Part shown: positions 24,054 through 40,725 of the stretch, in pieces
How positions within the stretch are numbered: position 1 is the stretch's first letter
Layout: every line of letters starts with the position of its first letter
Source: Apostichopus japonicus
Taxonomy: Eukaryota > Echinodermata > Holothuroidea > Aspidochirotida > Stichopodidae
Direction: 5' to 3'
NCBI RefSeq assembly: GCF_037975245.1
Contig: NC_092564.1
Span: forward strand, 16,322,984-16,386,983
Length of the DNA: 64,000 nucleotides
Notes under the pieces: generated by a model
Database searches by the model: none
Told to the model about the DNA's origin: nothing
What the model saw: the letters and a program-made list of their open reading frames with translations, nothing else
Made by a program: the position numbers and the translations under genes

Positions 24054-26730
24054 TCCGAACAATTTTAAGGTGAAAGGATGTTAACTATTTAAGATTGCCT
24101 CACCGCCATTGAGTTAGTACATGTACCTATTTTGCTACAATGCGTTGCACAGTGTAGTGGCATGTTACTTTATATAGTACATTATCTAATAATAGGGAAA
24201 AGAAACAAAATTAATTTACACTTGAAGGCACAGAATAGGAAATAAATACCCTTCAATAATTTATTTTAAACTAGAAGGACATTAGGCATTCTGATTACAT
24301 ATGTTGGTATTGAACCATCTTAACTTTACAACACAACATTGCAAAGGATAAAATAATTATGGTGCAAGGAGCACACGGCTGTTGCTTGAAGTCGACCTTG
24401 CAATAAATAAATATTGGGTATCATTCTGAGTTCTGACCGAGAAGTTTCATCAACATCATATTTTCTCTTGATTCTTTGCTTCATTAATAAGGCTTACTCA
24501 GTACAGTTCTTTTACTTGAAAACCTTGGTGTTACTGTTGTGCTTGGATTGATTTATAATTGTATCAACTCTCCCCAGCCCTGCTGTACAGGGAATAACTC
24601 ATCCAGTAATTGCATCGTAAATTGCTATACAAAATGATCTTGTTGCTTTAAAAGTGTTAATATGTGTAGCATGTTTCTACACAGTAGCAAAAGTATTCAA
24701 TGTGAGAAAAAATTTGTAGCCTTTGAACATGCTACACAAAATTTCAACATGAAATTATTCCCTAGACTCAGATTTAACTAGTTTTACAATAATGTTATTA
24801 ACGATATTATAATATTTTTGATTCTGATATTTTTTTTTTTCCATGTTCAGATATTTGGCCAACCACCCACAACTTGTGGATTCTGTAAGTGTTGTTCCAG
24901 CTGGGCTTGATCATTCAGTTTTAAGTTTCATTTAGATAGTTTAGACATTTTCTAATCTAAAAGCCATAGTCTTTCTTTACATTCAAGTTCAGTAATACAC
25001 TTAAAATCAAACTGAATGATCAATGACAAACAATGTCTTTCAGATGTTGTTTTTGTGAAATAATACTTCAACAAAGGAACAATCCTCATGTAGATAATCT
25101 GACCACTTTATTTCCCATGTGATGAATTATCTTGTGCCATCGGAGTAGGTAGATCCTTGGGTGTTGGAGCCAAGTTCATTTTGCCTCCAAGTTCATGCCC
25201 ATCCCTGGGACTGGAAATAAATCATTTGAAAATCTCTCCCTCAAACCTTATTTGTAAAGATAAATAAACATAAATTTGCCCTGGGTCACCATATTTTATC
25301 TGGAGTAGGAGAGGGGGGGGGGGGGGGTGTATGCCACCGAATCACATAAAAATGGTGCAAAAAGTTTCAACAAATTCCACAATGGAAGGACTAGTGTACT
25401 GCTGACAATTTGCTTTCTGTGATCAAATCAGATTAGCAACTACTGTGAAGGAATTGTTTCCACTGTGTTTTTTATAAGTCTGTCCAAACTACATACAACA
25501 GGTATTCCGGAGTATTCAGAAAAATGTGAGGTTCGCATACTTTCTTTGGCCAAATTTGCAAATTCAACAAGAGGCAGGAATTTGGTCATTCCATAATGAA
25601 AATGTCAAGCAATTCACTCAAAAAATGGAAAATTAAGCAGAATTTCTTTGCTGTTAATTTCCAGAGTATGCAGTAGCAAAGTGACATTTGCATACTTCAC
25701 TTCACCTGAGTGAACCCAGCAGTACAAGACTTAATTAAAAGACATTCACTTAAGGGTCAGACTAGAGAAAATTAGGGTTTCTTTGACATTTTGCTTGTAA
25801 GCAAAACATGAATGTGTGTATGATGAATGTAAACTTTCAGATGTAGGATACTTAAGAATTTTGAGAGGTTATGTGAAGATGTCTATAATGTTGCTTCTTG
25901 TATTTTAGCTTGCAGAATCACGTTTCATGCGAAGATTGGCACAGATCACTGCTTATGGAATCTTGAAAGCACAGGAAAAAGGTTTGGATAATTGCTGATA
26001 TAATTTGTAATTTATCATTAGAAACTGAATGTTAATGTTAAAAGCAGGGTATCTTACCTACAATATGTCCTTCAGGGTTTGCAAGTATTTCTTAGAATGT
26101 TGACCAAAATTTTATACCCAGATATTCCTACTGTAGTCACAAAACTCAAGAGATCCTCAAAATGCCATCCCTCCATATTAACATTCAGTGTAGGTGCGGA
26201 CCAAGTTATGTCAAAATGGAGGGTGGAGGGGGGGCTGGGTCAACAAGAAGATCATATTCCTAGATTTCCTGTAAAAACAATATAGTCACCTTATTACTAA
26301 CAGCCTTCCAGGCCAAATCATTGTTTATGACAACTTCAAGCAATTAATAGCCATATGTAGAACTAGTGCAAGGTTAGATTTGATGATGATTAACTTTTAG
26401 AATTAGTATTCTAATGCAAAACACAAAATTGAATGGTATTTTCATTAACAGGTAAGCAGTACATACTACATAGTTTAGAGTTGTGTTGTGTTCCTGTATT
26501 TATATTTCTTGTATTTCTATTTTTCTTTCACTTATTGTATAGGACACGAAGCAGTAGAGAAAGCCTCTGAATCGGAAACAATCAGAAGAATCGCCGAGCA
26601 GAAAGACACATCACAAAACAGGATAGCTTCCTTTAAGAGAACTTTTGCTGTGGAACTTCAAAAAGAAATTAAAGAGTTCCAAGAAAAAATTAAGAAAGGA
26701 GAACTTGAAGACAAACATAAACCAAAGTAG
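24047..26730 (+). CDS. NCBP2AS2: NCBP2AS2-like small protein (4 exons, 105 aa)
   Basis: Exons: 24047-24069, 24851-24884, 25909-25981, 26543-26730; total 318 nt, all splice sites GT/AG, frame continuous. The product starts MVIRTILRYLANHPQLVDS, continues LAESRFMRRLAQITAYGILK and FKRTFAVELQKEI, and ends in a Lys/Glu-rich helix. From memory, human NCBP2AS2 (about 99 residues) has the same architecture: MVLRRLL start, HSPQLVERLSESR, RRAAQLTAF and FRDAFTQEL. The family has no well-established biochemical role; the human protein has been linked to hypoxia responses and mitochondrial localisation, which I cannot verify here. No classical signal peptide is seen. The human name reflects antisense overlap with NCBP2; no NCBP2-like gene is recognisable in this window. 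The first coding exon is only 23 nt long, so automated prediction may miss it. Confidence 0.85.
24662..24740. repeat. Short inverted repeat in NCBP2AS2-like intron 1
   Basis: TGTGTAGCATGTTT near 24664 is matched by its inverted form, AACATGCTACACA, ending near 24740. The arms are about 13-14 bp with roughly 50 bases between. It may be a very short MITE remnant. No duplication of flanking bases is evident. Confidence 0.5.
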
Positions 26731-26816
26731 AGGATACATTTGTGTCAGGGAGATTGTTTTTTTTTTACACTGATTGTGGCAGGCAATATGCCACATTAAT
26801 GAAAAGTGGCATCAGA

Positions 26817-26822
26817 AATAAA
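26817..26822 (+). terminator. Polyadenylation signal of the NCBP2AS2-like gene
   Basis: A canonical AATAAA lies 86 bases past the stop codon, giving a compact 3' UTR. Confidence 0.7.
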
Positions 26823-28578
26823 CACACTGACATAGAGCTTTCATAAGATATAATAAATTATCACCATTAAAGAGAGATGCTCAGAGAAATGTGTTGCCTT
26901 AAAGGACAAGGGAAATCCAAACAGCAAAATGCAATTTGCATCAGAGAAGCTTGTCATGACCAACTGCCCACAACAGTTAAGAAAGATCTTAAGGGGGGGG
27001 GGGGGGATATGGGTGGGTTTCATGCTTTAAAAGGCATATAAGGGGCATCTATTTTGTCTGATGTCATAGTCGTAGCATTAATTGTGAATTCAGGTGTGTC
27101 AAAAGTTATTGTTAATGACATGACAATATGTTTGTGGCCTTTATGCTGAGACAAACCCAGTCTAAAATCGTGCACTACCCCATCAGAATAAATAAAGCTC
27201 AGCAGCTACACTAAAGTGGTGACAGGTGTTCAGTGTAACACCAACTGTAGGTTAGGTAGCACTTTTCATAGCAAGATATACATTGACAGTCGCTTACATC
27301 AGGATTCAAACATAGTAGCATCTACAATAGAGCCAACCGCTGAACAGTTGCAAAATGTTAAGCTCCCTATTTTTGTGACAAGTAGGTTGGCAGGTCTGAG
27401 ATAGTCCAAGTAGGCAACAAAATTGGGTGCTAGTAATGTTCTTTTGGGATAGATGGTGGTGCATAACACTTCTGTTACACCTCATTCGACACTAGGTCAG
27501 ATAACTGGCATGAGACGTTTCTTTGTGCGCGAGTCTTCACACCCTACAAGGCTAAATTAATAACGCCTCTGTGCAGGATGTCCTTTTTTATGTCATGTAA
27601 ATAACAGAGCATCATTGAGATGACATTCAACACCAGTTTTTCTTAATAAATTTGCAATGAATTGTTAACCCGCATTTGAGGCAATATTTTCTGATTGTTT
27701 TGTGTTGCATTTGACGAACTAACGTAATGGCCTGTGTTAACTACACATAGTGCAGTCACATTAATGATGAACCTCAGTAGTTTAAAGGGTCACTTCTCAA
27801 AAATCAAAATGTTTATAGAACCTGGACTGATGGCAATGTATTTGAATGGTCTACATATCAAGATTAGTTTTGTGTCCTCAGCCAATTAACATTGAGCACC
27901 TAATGATTTTCTAGGACACTTTGGCAATACTGATCTTTTGTTAGTTTAAATGATAATGCAGATTGCATTGAATAAATTCACTACATAGTAATATGAAATT
28001 TTCACATCAGTCGATAACAAATAACAGCTCTCTTGAGCCAGCCCTAATTTGTATGCAGGAAATTTGCTCTTTGAAAATGATTTAGTTCTATCTCAGCAGC
28101 CTCTTTGACATTTCTTTTGGGTTTACCATAAAGTTATTTGCATGTTGGGTTGTGATCTTGCATAATTCTGACCAATGAATGATGTATTCACAGGTTATTG
28201 ATTCTACCTCTAAAGGTTTTATTTCACTCCTAATTAGAATGCTATTCATGTTCAAGTTTCCCAACATTTGATAAGATGTACTTAGTCTTGTCTGCAAGGT
28301 TTATCCCTTATTTGGTTTTGGTACAGATTGTGATTTCATGCAATTTGTCTCTCCCTTTCAGTTGAGAATGATACCAACTGCTGACCAGTCGTAAACCCTG
28401 CTTTAAAGCAAACTTTGAGGTTCAGTATTAGCCTGCTGGCATAACCTTTTATGAAGGGGGGGGGGGGGACTTCCTATTTTCATTTCTTTCTTTTTTGCCT
28501 TGAATCTTGGAAATTCCACACAGAGCAAAGATATATAGTCTTGAGAAACAAAAAAGGAAGAAAAACTACAATATTATT
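26823..28578. other. Tail-to-tail intergenic region
   Basis: This separates the ends of the NCBP2AS2-like gene and RPL23. It contains G14 at 26993-27006, G13 at 28456-28468 and the partial MITE at 27441-27547. No gene is recognised. Confidence 0.7.
27441..27547 (+). mobile_element. Partial copy C of the GAAGACTCGC MITE
   Basis: It matches the right end of the element at 51577-52240: the GATGGTGGTG, TCTGTTACACCTCATT and ACTAGGTCAGAT blocks, then GAGTCTTCACACCCT at the terminus. The left part is missing. Confidence 0.75.
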
Positions 28579-28594
28579 TTTATTGGCTTTTATT
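28579..28594 (-). terminator. RPL23 polyadenylation signals
   Basis: Two minus-strand AATAAA hexamers (28589-28594 and 28579-28584) lie 32-47 bases below the stop codon, giving the very short 3' UTR typical of ribosomal protein mRNAs. Confidence 0.75.
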
Positions 28595-28625
28595 TTGTTT
28601 TCCTTAATTAAACCACATCACTGAT

Positions 28626-33157
<4,532 letters not shown>

Positions 33158-33171
33158 GATTGATATTTGGT

Positions 33172-33178
33172 AAAAGAG
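33172..33178 (-). promoter_or_regulatory. Candidate 5'-TOP motif of RPL23
   Basis: On the minus strand CTCTTTT lies 15-21 bases upstream of the start codon. Ribosomal protein mRNAs begin with a C followed by pyrimidines (5'-TOP) that couples translation to mTOR via LARP1. The distance and composition fit, but the cap site is inferred. Confidence 0.5.
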
Positions 33179-35239
33179 AATGATAGATGGCGCTATTTCG
33201 TAATATCAAAGATGGTAATATATACACTTTGTTCGGAAAATAACGCCTTCTGACTTTTCAGTGAAAACATGGCAGCTTACTCTTTGATATAGCTTAAGTA
33301 AAAATTAATTGCAGATGAGTTCAAGCGAAATTCGTCCTTCCCCTTTCCAACACCTTTACATGCCTTCTCCTCCTTAACTATCGACCCTAAACCATTCATG
33401 GCCCCTTCCCAAATTCCCTTCTCATTTTTATCTCGCACCCGCTACACGTGACCAGCATATACCCGAACCAATCCCTGTCCCCTTACCCCGCCCCTTCCCG
33501 AAACAGACGTCTTCCCAAATCCCCCCCCCCCCCCCTCAAATGTAAGATGTCTTGACCACTTTCGAAGCAATATCTACATGTCATTGACATAAGCACGTTG
33601 ATGTTCCTCTCGAACTAATTATTATAATAATTTACTACCAAATACTCAGACATGCATGGGCTAAATAAACATACTTAAATTTCATTGCATTCTCGCGATT
33701 TGCCTTACATAATTATGTTCTGAACATCCTGGTGAATTTTCCAAGAGATGCCTATATGGAGTTATAGAGATATATTGTTCACTACCATAAGTGAGCTTGA
33801 AGAAAATCATAGTTTTACACTGCCTGCTAAAATGCCTTGCTTTTCATTATTTGTTCACATTAATCATTGTTTTGATCATGGATCGATCGGTGTTCGAAGG
33901 TAAATGAAAAGTTAGTAATGTTTACTTCTCATCAAATTTAATTTACAATAAATTAATATCTGTAGAGTGTTCACGTATTGAGATGCTTCCCTATTTTGAA
34001 GACGGAAATTGAATGTAAATTTTAAAGAAGACAAAAAATAAAGGGGGCGGGGGAAAAGAAATTTGTCAAGGTGCTTCTATATGACATCAAGTCTGTTTGC
34101 TTCAAGTTCTGTTTGGGTTCAAATCGTGTCAGCTTCAAATGCCGTTTATCTAGAAAAATACATATAGGAATTGCATGCAAACTTCAACAGGATGCTAGGA
34201 ATATTTTTCAGGCTTTCATCGATCAAAAATAACTTTCCTCCGATTACGGCTGTTATATCCTCTTGGCTCTAATCCGTACTAATTATAATTATGTGAAGAA
34301 ATATCTTTATTTGGACGACTTTAAGTCGTCAGGGCAACCGTTACATGCAAACATGTCGGTAGTACACGTTAATTCATTGTAGCATTACTCAACAACATAA
34401 GAAAACTCCAATTCCGTGTATCCCCGTAAACTTCATGCGGGTAAGTGTGGTGTGTGTACATTTTCCTTCCTGTGGGATACACGTCACCTCTGCTACATCC
34501 ACCGCCGTTACAATTTGTTGCTGTTGCCAGACACAATGCCACGGACGTGGTAATACCATGACCCCCTTATTTCCTGTCATCGTCCACATCAATGGCATTA
34601 TCGAATGCCACCCGGCCCCTGGCTACCTAAACACAAAATATTTGGTTATCGTATCTGGAGAAACACTGTCTTTGTTTTTCACCATCTTCGATTCCGAACT
34701 TCCCACTCAGTTCTTCGTTGTAAGTACTGTAACATTTCGGCAGTTTGTGGTATAATTCTTAATTATTTGATCACGTATAATATATAAATATATAGATATA
34801 TATGTAAATATATAAATATATATAATATATAAATATAATATATATATATATGTGTGTATACATGCACTTATTATGTTCTCTGCACTCTATTCAGATGCAG
34901 TTCATTTAATACTATAGTATTTCATAAGATGAGCAATACACCATACAGTGACGTACCGTATCCGTGCTATGGGACCTACAGAGAGAAAGCATGTGCAAAG
35001 CAAAGAAGGTGCTTAATGTAATATTTTCGTGTTGCTGTTTTTTATTGTTTTTTGTTTGTTTTTCTCTTTGAAGAAAATTCGTTAACGTTTTTCTTGATAT
35101 CGTTTAGAGACGAATATATTATTCTCTTAAGAAAAGCAATATTAATTTCTGATAGAATCATACCGTATATAACGTACTATTCACCCTCCACCAACCTATC
35201 CCTCACGCACCGTCCCTCCAATCAGATCACATACGAAGA

Positions 35240-35335
35240 CATTGGCTCAGTACATAATGGGGTTCGAGCCAAAGATTAATCCGCAGTGACTCTGTGGGCT
35301 GTGTTCCAACTGAACTATCCATTCACCCACTTTAA
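35240..35335 (-). repeat. Degenerate tRNA-derived SINE head
   Basis: On the minus strand TAGTTCAGTTG fits box A exactly, and GGCTCGAACCC, about 50 bases on, matches 9 of 11 box B positions. It is degenerate elsewhere and not a tRNA gene. Confidence 0.45.
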
Positions 35336-36065
35336 CCTTGCATATAGAATAAACACAAGAAATAGGACAGTGTCTTCATGTAGCTGATATAGTCCAGTGG
35401 TGTTCAAAGTGTGTGTGGGGGGGGGGGGGTGACCCTTTTCAGAGTCCCTAGAACTTTTTGCAAGGTCACGAGAAAATCGGATGAAAACGAAGTCGATATT
35501 TTCTGAAAAACCTTGAACATAGATAACTTCAAAAGTGGCAAACTATAACATCATGTTGCAACTAATTAAGCAACCTTGATCATACGAAGATTTCTCAAAG
35601 GGAAGGGAGATTCTTCCCCTGGCCTAAGCATCCGTCACTTGATGATCGGCAAGCCAATAAAACACAAAAGAGAAAAAAAACAGAAAACATCTGCAAAGTC
35701 AATCCAGATGTATAAAATGTTCATTGATTCATATTATTTGGAGAGAGTACACATTTTGTAATATCATCACATCAAATAACTACGGTTGATTTTTGTTACT
35801 ATTTTACAGTGAAAGATATACAAAAAGGAATGTCTCACAATAATTGCAAAACAGTATTGATTTTTGATGAAATGATAGTGATGAAAATAATATGTTGATA
35901 AAATTGTGATCTTTCTAAGAATATCTGCACGAATTAGCCATGCATGCAAAGATGATTAAGAATGTCAAACTAAATATTGCTATTTTCATCTCGTAATATC
36001 CTTGTTTAATTGCTGATACATGATTCAAACCTATAGAAAATCTAACCGATCAACGGGCAACAAAA

Positions 36066-36118
36066 AAAAGGAGAAAAAGAAGAAGAAGAAAAAGAAGAAG
36101 AAGAAGAAGAAGAAGAAG
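36066..36118. repeat. GAA/AAG trinucleotide microsatellite
   Basis: A nearly pure purine tract of AAG units that can form triplex DNA. It generates long Lys- or Ser/Phe-rich open frames on either strand that are not genes. Confidence 0.9.
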
Positions 36119-37833
36119 GGAAAAAGGACACAAATGAACACCTGCGACATGAACTCCAGATGTAATCTGATACGGGCCCCTCGATGGGATCCAGGGCAGA
36201 TGTAGACATTTCGGTTGGTCGGCTGGAGAGGGTAAAACACTGCAGAGCGAAAGTTTTATCGATTGCATTAAACATGTTAGAGAATAATTTAAATATAAAC
36301 TGCTTGGAGATATTGGACAATGACAAAGAAAATGTTAGAAAGACCAAACGTGTTTTTTTTTTGGAAATATAAATCTGAATAAAAAACCCGCAGGGGCTTC
36401 GAAATACGCTCAAATGAAATTGGAATCTCTAGAATATGTATTTCTGTGTTAAGTTCAAATATCTCCTATAGAGAACTTTATGAACACACTTCATCTTGTT
36501 CCTGCCTGGGAATACCTTCCCCCGAAATTGAATTCCTCTTACTGGCATTTGCTTTTGTCTTTAATGTCTCTACGGGAGAACAAGAAATATCTCGAAATCT
36601 AACAACTTCAGGGGGTCCCCCCTCCTTGGACCCCTACCAGTACTTTGAAATAAATTCCATAGACAGTGAATCTCTCTCCCTCTCTCTCTCACATGCATTG
36701 TGTGCTTCAAACTTGCTACGAGAAAACAAGTAATATCTGAAAACGCTTGAGTTCGAAATCCGATAAAAAGGAGAACAAGAACTAAATCAAAGTTCTAAAG
36801 CTTCTGTGGGCCCTGCACTCCCAACCAATCACAGGCTGCATTTGTAATCATAAAGAAAGCAGTTTGCCGTTTTATGTTATTTTTCGAAGGGTTGTTGAGC
36901 TAGTCACCGCAACGCGGTCTAGAAATCAATCAACATCCCTCTTCAAAAATGGTGAATGTACGATTATTTGAAATCATATTTTGGTACAAATGAATATATA
37001 TATATTCATAAATTAAACTTTGGTTCACCGATGAATCGTAGGATGGGCGAAGGTGTAGAACGTGTTCCCTATCTACCAAAATAATATCCCCGTAATGTGC
37101 AATTTGCAGGTGCGCTTTTGCACTTCAAAAAATATTTCCCTTCCCCCTCAGAAACTATTCCGCCACTGCTAATAACTGCTTCTGATTTTCATGCATGGGT
37201 CAGGTCGAAAAAGGGTGGGTGGGATGGGGGGGGGGGTGACACTCCCACCCACCCCCAGTTAATTGTTATGTATTGATTTTAGTGTGGAAAAATTTATTCA
37301 AAACATTTTACTGAAATGTTTGATTGACATGCTATTTGTTAAAACCATTTATCGATGATTTATTATTCGTGATCTGATCCTCCAAGTGATATCCAAGTGT
37401 AAATAATACAATTAAGTGACTTAATGAGAGGACATGGCTAAAGAGGCATTATATTAAAATACTCTCTACATCTAGTTTACTCACGAATTGACCATTTAAT
37501 ATAAAAATCTTTAACAATACTTTGGTTACAGTATACTTATAACCTTCGAGATCCTTATCTCTCGTGGTCACTGAAAAGTGACATTATTCACGCTCATGGA
37601 AAGTACTCATTAAAAAAGTACAAAATGTCAATAAATCCACAAAGGTAAAAAAAAACAGAAGGAGAAGAACATGTGGCTGTTTTTCTTTTATTCCTTTCCA
37701 GATGCAGCACATGTACGCCGTGAGTAATGTCAGTAACCTTTCCGGCATGACAAGCAGACTGTAGTTCGAGTATAAACCGACATGGGCGTTTATGGTGGGC
37801 GTATCCGGGCGGAGGAGATCCATGGACACACGA

Positions 37834-38078
37834 TGTATATGCAGCCTATGTATTTTAGATCCTCCTGAAAGCAGGAACTTGTGAAGAAGCCTCATTGGTT
37901 TATTGAAGCCGCAAGCTGACCGAAGTTAGTCTCTTAGATTCATATTTAACGTCCATGATCATGAATTGTCAATTGTCAACAACTCTGTAACTGGACGAAA
38001 TACATTAATCTCGGAGTGACTCGAACTGGAGACCTTATGATTGGAAGGCACCGGCGTTAACCACTGAGCTAACACTCC
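37834..38078 (-). mobile_element. tRNA-derived SINE, family A copy 3
   Basis: Read on the minus strand it starts GGAGTGTTAGCTCAGTGG (box A), then AGTTCGAGTC (box B-like), the GTTGACAATTGACAATTC and GGACGTTAAATATGAATC body and CTTCGGTCAGCTTGCGGC, with a degenerate A/T-rich tail. It is almost the same as the copy at 30976-31215. Confidence 0.88.
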
Positions 38079-38617
38079 TTAACACCCCTGTATATGTTAT
38101 ATAAGTGTACATGTATGTACGTGAATAAGTCATATAGCTACATGTGGAAGAGGGTCACGGGTGGGGATGAGGAGAATACACGGTGAGGGGAACAACGGGG
38201 TGGTCTCGGTGAGCGAACAGGCGTCGGTTTCCATATAGGCTATGATATGTGGCATGAGTATATTCAACTGTCTTTTACATTTGCGTGGGTACTAAAAGTT
38301 ATATTTGACAATAAGGAGGCTATGACGTATCTCCTAAATTATAGGGGGTGGGGGTGGGGGTGTTGGGGAATGGGATGGGGAAAGTGCCGTTCCGTCACCG
38401 CAGGACACCTTTATCATGCCAGCAGGGCCTACAGAGATATTAAAGCTGATTATTCCGAGACCCCGCGTAGAGCGTTGGCCGGCGTTTTTGGCCCAGAGTA
38501 AAATATAACAGATTAGACTGGGGCACGAAGGCAACCTGGGCCCATCCGTCAATTAACGTTCATAGTCTGCCCTTTGCTCTAGCTCAATCCACAAAGGGCT
38601 TGAGATGATCATAATCA

Positions 38618-39397
38618 GGGGTACATGCAGTACCGTTATTGGCGGATCAGGGGTTCATGCATTACCGTTATTGGCGGACCAGGGGTATATGCAGTACCGT
38701 TATTGGCAGTGGCGTCGCCAAGGGGGGCCGGGGGGGGCACGTGCCCCCTGGAAAACCTAGTGCCCCCGAGTGCCCCCATCTGAGATTTGGGTTGGTAAAA
38801 AAATATATATATATTTTGTTATATTCAACTCCCATCATCTGAGTTGGTTTTTCATAAGGACAAAGAAGCACAGTAATTCGTATTTTCTTCAAATGGGCTC
38901 ATGAAAAAGTTTATCCTTGACCGTCGGGTATCGAAGTCGTAACCCGCCCTATCTTAATAGATAATGGGAGGGAACGAGAAGGACAAGAAAGGAGTCGGGG
39001 GTCATGCACACATTAATTCAACAAATGTAGGTTCTATTGATAGGGTTAGGCATAATATCGACAGCATGTGGTTCATATCCTCTGCAAAATTCTGCGCGTT
39101 GTTAAAATCATTACCTCAAAAATAGCAATTTCTGGAGATATCTTCAGATCGAATTTAGCATCAAATGTGGCACCATTTTGCATCTGGCCCATCCTCCGTA
39201 TGCGAAAATTTTCCAAAGGGGAGGGGGCACCCCTCCCCTTACACCCCTCCCCTTACACCCCTCCCACAGGACGGCGATCCGTATCCACCTAAGTTCCCCC
39301 CATCAAATGCTGGTGCCCCCCTGTGCCCCCCAGACTGAAAAGTCCGGTGACGCCACTGGTTATTGGCGGATCAGGGGTATATGCAGTACCGTTATGG
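38618..39397 (+). repeat. Tandem repeat of about 33 bp, interrupted by a hAT MITE
   Basis: Units of TACCGTTATTGGCGGA followed by (T/C)CAGGGGT(A/T) occur about three times before 38706 and continue after 39359. The MITE split one unit at GTTATTGG. Confidence 0.8.
38707..39358. mobile_element. hAT-type MITE, family 1 (second copy)
   Basis: A 652-bp element with ends CAGTGGCGTCGCCAA and the inverse of CAGTGGCGTCACCGG (12 of 15 bases match). It is flanked by a perfect 8-bp duplication GTTATTGG (38699-38706 and 39359-39366). G-rich and C-rich subterminal blocks resemble the copy at 2565-3116. No transposase is encoded. Confidence 0.92.
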
Positions 39398-39518
39398 GTT
39401 GTTCGCTCTTTTCGAATCATTGTGCACATAGGTGGTAGGCCTATTAATATCAGGCACTGACTGTGGTTCAAGCCAAAGAGTCATTTGTGGATCCTATATC
39501 AAATCATGGAGGTAAAAC

Positions 39519-39536
39519 CATGGAGGTACCTCCATG
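39519..39536. repeat. Perfect 18-bp palindrome
   Basis: CATGGAGGTACCTCCATG is its own reverse complement, preceded at about 39504 by a direct repeat of its left half (CATGGAGGTA). Together they can fold into alternative hairpins. No function is assigned. Confidence 0.75.
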
Positions 39537-40489
39537 ATCAAATTGATATCACTGCGCGGTGTTGTGTGAACATGCGGGAGGACGGTTGTACGGTATATAC
39601 AATGGAGAGGGAAGATCTATAAGTCTATAGTAACATTAACCGTATCAAGTTCCAGTGATAGAAAAGATGCAGCAACATTTTCTGGATTTTTCCCCTTTTG
39701 GAAAGCCTTTTGGCTCGTTTCTGTAATTAAATATATAGTTTTATAAATGTTTTTTTCTTAGGTGGGTTAAAAATATTACCGCTATCTTCATTGCAAAAAG
39801 GCTTCATTTTGATTATTCCATTCAGATGCCGTGTCTGAGTTATAATGGATATATCTTCACGATTGGAATTTTACATAGTACGGCTTTAAAACGCCATTTA
39901 CCATTAACCTCTTTTCACCCCTTTTCAGACTAGAGACCCCCCTTGCGAAACTAAGTGGCAGATATGTAGAGATCGAGTTGCTTAGTATGCAAACCTGAAA
40001 TTTTCACGCACTACACAGGAATGTAAAATAGCTTGCCCCTTTTGTGGTATTCACTCTAACGAACCTTTTTGTTCGCCTCAAACGCTCCTGGGGACATAGC
40101 TCGGTCAGTTGTGTCGGCAAACAGAAAAAGAAGAAAAAATCGCAACCCTAAATAACCCTCACCCTAACCTAAACCTATCACAAATACTATCGATGCAAGG
40201 AACTCTGTACGCGCCAACCAATCAGGCAGCAGTACACGCCCCCTGACTGCTTGAACAGCTTGTTAAATATGACGCCAATGCCCACACTATCATGCATGAT
40301 TAGCTTTGGCCCCCCACTTATCTTGACGTAGTGCGATTTCCATACAAAACACGACCCTCGCCCTTCATACACAAACCACTTCCCTATTTACAATCCGGCT
40401 ATTGCTGATGCATACGTTGCAGGTACACACTTCCACACAGACACTCACACACAACAGGCTGTAAGCACTACTATACTTGGCTGTACAGT

Positions 40490-40725
40490 ATAACACTGCT
40501 CTGATGTGTGAGACATTGCGTTACAGTATTTCCTGCACGGCTGACCGACGAAGAGGGTGGGGAAGTAATTTCACCAGATTGATAACACGCTGAAATTCGT
40601 TCTTTCTTTGTCGAAATTTTCACCTATACGGATCTTGGACTGTAAGAGAGTTCTTTTCGGTACATTTACGGAAGATTTTATTGCTTTTAGAAGAGAATAT
40701 CGACGAAAATCTGGTATCCGTGTGG
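40490..40725 (+). promoter_or_regulatory. Candidate NAB promoter and untranslated first exon
   Basis: A strong donor (TGTGG|GTAAGT) ends a putative exon at 40725, at the edge of a locally GC- and CpG-richer stretch with no long frame. It is the best upstream partner for the acceptor at 45401-45402, implying a first intron of about 4.7 kb. The start site within 40490-40640 is a guess. Confidence 0.4.

Larger units (their letters stand above)
33180..40480. other. Intergenic region between RPL23 and NAB promoters
   Basis: No gene is recognised over about 7.3 kb between two divergent genes. Contents: a long pyrimidine-rich tract ending in C15 (about 33340-33535), an AT microsatellite (about 34770-34855), a GAA/AAG microsatellite (36066-36118), a CT run (about 36670-36691), G13 at 35417-35429, tRNA-like and SINE pieces, and a hAT MITE. 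A 106-codon plus-strand frame at 34435-34755 is discussed under findings. Confidence 0.6.

Noticed and set aside
36042-36413. Minus-strand ORF of 123 codons, Ser/Phe-rich
   Set aside because: It is produced by a GAA/TTC microsatellite.
40130-40185. Interstitial telomeric repeat (CCCTAA-like words)
   Set aside because: There are only a few imperfect, irregularly spaced CCCTAA/CCTAA words, not a tandem array.
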